From NCBI GenBank assembly GCA_015179045.1, contig WHUZ01000035.1:1-64000 (forward strand): a stretch of 64,000 nt of DNA, in the 5' to 3' direction. Below the pieces are notes generated by a model. It was not told the DNA's origin and did no database searches. It worked only from the letters and a program-made list of their open reading frames with translations. Both the position numbers and the translations under genes were made by a program. Numbering within the stretch: the stretch's first letter is position 1; each line of letters opens with the position of its first letter. This document shows positions 58,965-64,000 of the stretch, one piece after another. Source of the stretch: Kalaharituber pfeilii. Its lineage: Eukaryota; Ascomycota; Pezizomycetes; Pezizales; Pezizaceae.

Positions 58965-59271
58965 CGAAAGCCTCAATATTTTGTCGACAATCCCGTTGTA
59001 AGTTTAGAGGGCTCAAGGTTCCCAACAATAGGGAAGAATGAGATGGCCCACAGACACGGGCCAGATGGGCCAGAACGGTAGCGTTGGACGAAGTAACCAG
59101 CCTAACCAATGAAAAAGAATTAGCCCCATTGAGACGTCCCTGGCAAGCGGCAGAGGGAGGTTCTTGAGTAGCTAATGCCGTTCGTTTCTCGATTGTTAGA
59201 TGCAAAAACAGCTTTTGTCTTTTTACATATTTTATCCAAATTGCACCATTAGTTCCTACTATCGTTGCATG

Positions 59272-59721
59272 CAGTTTTACCTAGCTATGCCGGACCTCGT
59301 TAGACGACCCTAGACAGTTTTTGCAATTTACATACAAAAAAATTAGCTATACCGGATGCCCAGTTAAACCTGACTGGACAACAAAACTATATACTTTTAA
59401 AATTCAAATTACATATAAACTAGTAATCTGAACCAGATGAAGGCCAAAATCATGAAACTGCTTTTTGTACCTTCTATGTGTTATAGTGGTATTGTTCTCT
59501 ATATCTTGAATTAAATGTCTGAAATTCCATAATATCTGAGGAGATTTAGAAGAAGACACCCCCTGGAACACCAGTCTCCAGACATATCGTACCTCTCAAC
59601 TGGTTACTATGTTCTGTACCCCCCTGGCGAGCACCCCTGCAAAATTTGTTATACCGGACGCTAGGTTAAACCGGACACAAAGTGCAGGATTTTGGTCGTC
59701 CGGTACAGCTAGGTAAAACTG
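59272..59721. mobile_element. MITE of the pogo type, 450 bp
   Basis: The terminal inverted repeats are 24 bp and begin CAGTTTTACCTAGCTATGCC and, inverted, CAGTTTTACCTAGCTGTACC, both continuing GGAC (two mismatches). The right flank is TA and the left flank is TG, a single transition from TA. Internal copies of TATACCGGA(T/C)GC and GTTAAACC (about 59345 and 59650) are subterminal repeats. No transposase ORF is visible. Confidence 0.8.
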
Positions 59722-61164
59722 TACAATGACGGACAATCAATCTTGCTTTGTGACGTATTCAGTACACGGATATGTGAATCACAGCGGGTAAAGGTGCGTA
59801 GGGCGAGTGCTTTGGGCCCAATACTCATGATCACTTCATAGTCGCCCAATGAAAACGATTCCCCAAAATGTCAACTGCAAGTCAAACTCAGCCACAATTA
59901 GAGCTACTCTGTGCTGGAAAGGCCTCATGACTTCGTCTTTGTATTGTGCTGCGCGACGGCAGTCAATGCGCCTTCCCCAGTCCGAGGCTGAGCAAGGGCA
60001 TTCCATGCTTGCATGGTTAAACCCTCTCAATTCATTCACTTTTCAGCCCGCTTTGCGGGCGGGAGCGCTGATTCTCCACTCCTCCACTTTACCACCCCAC
60101 TCTTATTCCACTCCAACCCTAATGAGTAATTGTGTACAGCTCGTAGGTAGGCGAAGCCTGAGACTCAATTTGAATCGCAACGACTGAAAAGAGACTTCAC
60201 TGATAGGATACAAGTGGATCACTTTGGTACAGATTGCTTTCGACTCAAATCTTCGAGACGCTATGGAAGAATTCGGATTGAGTTGCTTCTTCTTGCATAT
60301 AGCCTGCAGATAATCCCTCACTAAGGGACAGGGCCCAGTCTAATTATTTTCAACGATGTTTTTTACTGCGTTTCCATGATCTCAACGTCCATTGGATATG
60401 ACGATACTATTCTTATTGGAGCTGGTAATATATCAGAAAGTGCTTGCACACATAGTCTTTTACTTAGTCTGACTAGCAATTAAGTATTACTCTATATGAC
60501 AGATCTGGACATTTATTTAGTATCCAGCTGTTGGTGACGTGATATATGAGAACGGTAAATGCCTGTCGAAGCAATTAATTACCATATCCTATTTAAGATG
60601 GTCATATCGCTGACGTTGGGAAACGAATTCTAGACAAGTGAGGATTTATGTCTACATAGGCATGACGGAATATCAGACAACATGGCATCCTTATCTTTCG
60701 GCTACATTTTGACCATCCGTCATCGATACATCAAGTTTACTCTTGGTGAGAGCACCCGTTAGGCTACAAGAGAATACCTAATGCAACTAGCAAGGGAAAA
60801 AATTGGCACAGATAGCTAGGTAGATGCTTTGACAGCTAGCCGATGCAATAGCGTGAAAAACTTACCAGGCGTCAGTCTCGAACCTGGCTTGGTAGTAGCG
60901 CTAACGAACTGTCCTAATAATTTATTCAGTGTGCCATAGTGCACTAATATCAGCTACTTGTGCCATCCTTAGCTTTAGCATCTTGTTTCACCACCTCCAA
61001 CTAGCTAAATAGCACGTTGTACCTCTCAGTTGAACGTTGGATGGCGATATTTCTCCAGGCCTACATGTTGTGTACCCTCCGGCACGGTCCGTACCGTTAT
61101 GTAAACTTCGACTTCAGGATGCAATTGAAAGCGTGATAATTGCATGCATTACTAGAGTCTGCTG
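59722..61164. other. Gene-free spacer
   Basis: No gene is supported. An open frame at 59849-60187 is unrecognised. A GGTTCGAGA-like tRNA B-box resemblance near 60883 (minus) lacks a matching tRNA fold. Confidence 0.35.
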
Positions 61165-61199
61165 CTCGCCATAGCCCCTAGGGCGGCACGCGAGTAATG

Positions 61200-61232
<33 letters not shown>
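61165..61232 (+). mobile_element. Ultra-short LINE-tail insertion (68 bp) with 12-bp TSD
   Basis: Forty bases of LINE 3' tail (start CTCGCCATAGCCCCTAGGGC, then GGCACGCGAGTAATGATATT) and 28 A are flanked by the perfect duplication TAGAGTCTGCTG at 61153-61164 and 61233-61244. The 40-bp part matches the 3' end of the LINE at 467-1188. Its 5' end coincides within one base with that of the insertion at 2186-2236. Confidence 0.93.
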
Positions 61233-61244
61233 TAGAGTCTGCTG

Positions 61245-63348
61245 TCCCTGAATTCATTGGCAACTTCGCGTGCACTTCTTAGCACATGGACAAAATCAAC
61301 ATATTCAGTAATCAAAATTCCAGTTTAGCCTAATTGTTCCTATATAAAATATCATTACATGAGGTACATTTTCTTTTGTGACCGCTTCGATCCTACTGAA
61401 GCTTTTAAACCAGTAATTTTCACCGGTTTTTCATTCTCAAATTATCGAAACTCCCCAAGCATCAGAGGCCACAGCACATTGCCGATTGTTTTTCTCCACT
61501 ACTAGGCTAGGTCTAGTTTAACGGCCACGGATACTTTGGTTACCAGGCCACGGGCCACGTCCCGAGGCCACCTATAGTTATGTTCAATATGTTAAGTATC
61601 TGCATGGCCGCATACTGTGTATTCGGCCAACTCGGTCGCGCTTGAATGCTTTTAACCCCTTCAAGCGTTGCCTATAGATCGGTGTCCGCGATTTTTGCCC
61701 CTCGAACGATTGCAATTCACGTGGGAATTTTCCCAGGAATTCCCTTCCAGATCGATAATAATAATTCGAGTATTCTACGTAGTCTTATTCACAACCACGG
61801 CACCTGCTCCTCATTACTATAACTTGCAGAGGATTTCCCCCTGTGACAGCATTGCAGCGGCCCATTTGGTGTGTTGGCCTTTGGGTCATCTGCTTGCTGG
61901 CAGCGCAGATACAATTTGGAGAGGTTGCAAGCAATTCCGGTGATGCTTATGTTGCATACTGCAGAGCATTTGACGGCCTATCCCAAATTATCAGAATTTC
62001 CACTACCAGTCGTCAATATATGGTTTAGCTCAGGAGTATGCTGTTAAAGGCTAACCTAACGTAGATTTTTAGTACTTGGTTGCCCATTGCTTACTGGCCA
62101 TGGGTTTAGGATCCGGATCATTTTCTCTATGGCCCAGATCAGCTATTTTATTGAGCCTGAAGAGGCAATTGACAAGTGGTGTACGTGTCATGGAACAAGC
62201 TGCTGAAGTTGAACTACGGTGTGAGGTGATATTTTCTCCAACTGGGCCATGAGGCTTACCCTGTAGTTACTGCACAGTTGCAGCCAAGAAACTGAGACGA
62301 CCATCAGCACTGGACATTGCCAGATTGCATGCATGACTATTTGAACCATTGGCAATACTCTACAGCAGATATTGAAGGATTTCGTTGATTATATTGAAGC
62401 TCGCAGTACGCGAATAGTGATTGAGTCAAGTAGCTAGCAAAAAATGATATAAAACTGTGTATGGCCAATGATCAGATACTGCTGGCAGCTGACGTGCACT
62501 GCTTGGCCGCCATTATAGAGTGTTTAACCTCTGTGGGCTTAACTGAGGATAAATGGACTTATAGTAGTGAAAGTTCTTTATTTGGGGCTGGAGAATGATT
62601 TTTGATAGCCAACTAGAACTTAAAACACTGTCCGTAATTGTGCACGTGCCCAATTGCCTATTCTCTGTCTGAAATTTCATATTCTGTCTCCTATGTTTCA
62701 GATGATTAAGCCTTTTTCGTAGCTATGCCGTGCGCTGCTTCATATTTTCTCGAGCTCGTGTACAATACAAGAGAGCAGAAATAGACTTGATATGCATGGC
62801 TTTTGCAGCTTTTGCTAATCTGTGGCGTCTAGGAAGGACGATTCCAGAAATCCTTTTAATCGGACACTCTGGATGATCAATCAACCATGCACATGAGCCC
62901 AAACCACATGATTTCCTGGTGAAAATATCAGGCAATCCCCGCCGCACCTGCAAGCCTTCCGCTCTTACCCCCCCACATGTGGCAGATGACATATACAGCG
63001 GCGCGGCTATACTTATCCGAACACCCGTGCTTGCATACACATTGGAGTGGGTTGAAGTACCTACTAGTAGCCAAGCTTTATGTATATGGCTCATGTATAC
63101 ATTCTAAAACATCTATGCTTTGTCAAATATCGTGCTTCAAGGTAAACTTTAACATCTACAGATCAAGAACACTTTTCCAGATATGACTTGCATTGCATGT
63201 ACCCCAAAGTCACTCTGCTTTCTAACCGCATAGAGAAGTGTTTATCCATATGCCTCTCTATCTGCAGGTGTTTTGCCTTACTTTAAAATCTGCACTTGCT
63301 CCATTTTATGTGTCCCTACTATACCTGTACTTCTCTGACGCACATTCC
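61245..63348. other. Gene-free spacer
   Basis: No gene is supported. A frame at 61843-62028 starts with GTG and has a hydrophobic N-terminal stretch but no ATG or motif. A minus-strand frame at 62723-63094 has no recognisable domain. Confidence 0.35.
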
Positions 63349-63715
63349 TTAGCTATCTTCAGCCGATATCAGACCCCAGAATCGGTATCTTTGCCTGAGG
63401 ATCCCATCCACTGAATAGCCGAACCCATGTCGGTCACCAATCGAAGCAGTGAACAGCCAACGTCTCCTCCTCATCCATTTTGCCAATTGAGCTTTCCAAG
63501 AACACCAATCCCAATCCCGGCTGTCAATCTATCGCTGTCAGCTGCCCTACACTTCCGTACGTTGCATCTCTCCAATAATCCATCCATGAGTCAATTGACC
63601 TAATTTCAAGAACATATTTCTCCGCATAGCGGACTTCTTTCCGCCCCAATAGGCCCAATGGCGGATCGAGGTATGCCAGTGCGCCGTCCACTTCATCCTC
63701 TGTATGGCCCTTCAT
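63349..63715 (-). CDS. Hypothetical gene or 3' exons, minus strand
   Basis: An ATG at 63715 opens a frame with strongly protein-like composition (MKGHTEDEVDGALAYLDPPL...). Removing a 40-bp GT-AG segment (63521-63560, branch-like GCTGAC) joins it in phase to another 57 open codons (RDWDWCSWKAQLAKWMRRRR...), ending at 63349 with a total of 108 residues. TATAG immediately precedes the ATG, so the first exon could be internal and the gene could begin further right. The intron is shorter than all others here. Family not recognised. Confidence 0.3.
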
Positions 63716-64000
63716 CTATAGAACTTTTTCTGCTGCACAACCTATGACGCAGATAATGAATATCAGACGGAATATATAAATATTGCATGTGAAGAGTGCA
63801 TTTGGAAGCGAGATTGTCTAAATTACATTACATGTGGGAGGGGTCATGGTTTGTCATTACGAGATGGTGAAAGCAGATTGGTCTGCGCGGCGCTTGCAAC
63901 ACAGGGTGGATGATAAGTATCTATATGTGAAGGTACTCTAGAGTTGGAATTAAGAGTGTAACAAGATTAACATTGATCATGAGAGCATACCTAGGAAGGA

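Noticed and set aside
60868..60935. Second tRNA-like segment (GGTTCGAGA, minus)
   Set aside because: It forms a simple CCAGG/CCTGG hairpin but no acceptor or anticodon stems.

Overview
The window looks like nuclear DNA of a filamentous ascomycete (Pezizomycotina). The evidence is short GT-AG introns (49-167 bp) with CTRAY branch sites, a fungal-type bZIP factor, a fungal mitochondrial PPR protein, a Wdr8/WRAP73 orthologue and a Tad1-type LINE. Genes are sparse and the spaces between them are long and full of decayed repeats, as in repeat-rich Pezizales such as truffles. The genus cannot be fixed from the sequence alone. I saw no rRNA, convincing tRNA, CRISPR array or bacterial-style operon.

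Five protein-coding genes are well supported. Their exon structures were rebuilt here by following reading frame, splice sites and family motifs: a bZIP transcription factor (8329-10134, minus); a mitochondrial PPR protein (16743-19798, minus) divergently paired with a histidine acid phosphatase-family enzyme (20288-22100, plus, six exons); a Ser/Pro-rich protein with a C-terminal coiled coil (23805-25824, plus, five exons); and a Wdr8/WRAP73 WD-repeat spindle-pole protein (43429-45621, minus, six exons). A few weaker hypothetical ORFs are listed with low confidence. The genes are unrelated housekeeping or regulatory genes, not a pathway cluster.

The left 6.5 kb is a repeat nest. A 5'-truncated Tad1-like LINE (about 470-1188) is followed by blocks of a degenerate satellite of roughly 85-150 bp units in both orientations (2040-2735, 3580-3989 continuing at 4989-5065, and 5860-6470). 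One satellite unit is interrupted by a pogo/Fot1-type DNA element (3990-4757, TA duplication) and by a 220-bp solo LTR (4769-4988, 5-bp CATAT duplication). Removing both restores a continuous satellite unit. Further MITE-like elements with TA duplications lie at 39707-39840, 58023-58195 and 59272-59721, and a near-perfect hairpin lies at 12879-12946.

The most unusual observation concerns the LINE tail. Two tiny insertions (2186-2236 and 61165-61232), each flanked by a perfect target-site duplication, contain only the last ~40 nt of the LINE 3' end plus poly(A). Both start at the same nucleotide within one base. They look like a discrete minimal mobile unit, a hairpin plus tail, rather than random truncation. 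A second LINE-type 3' end with different sequence recurs at 58870-58962, 5309-5460 and, more weakly, 13299-13360.

Long stretches without a recognisable gene are 10135-16742, 25825-43428 and 45622-64000. They contain GC-rich patches, short repeats and scattered unconvincing ORFs.
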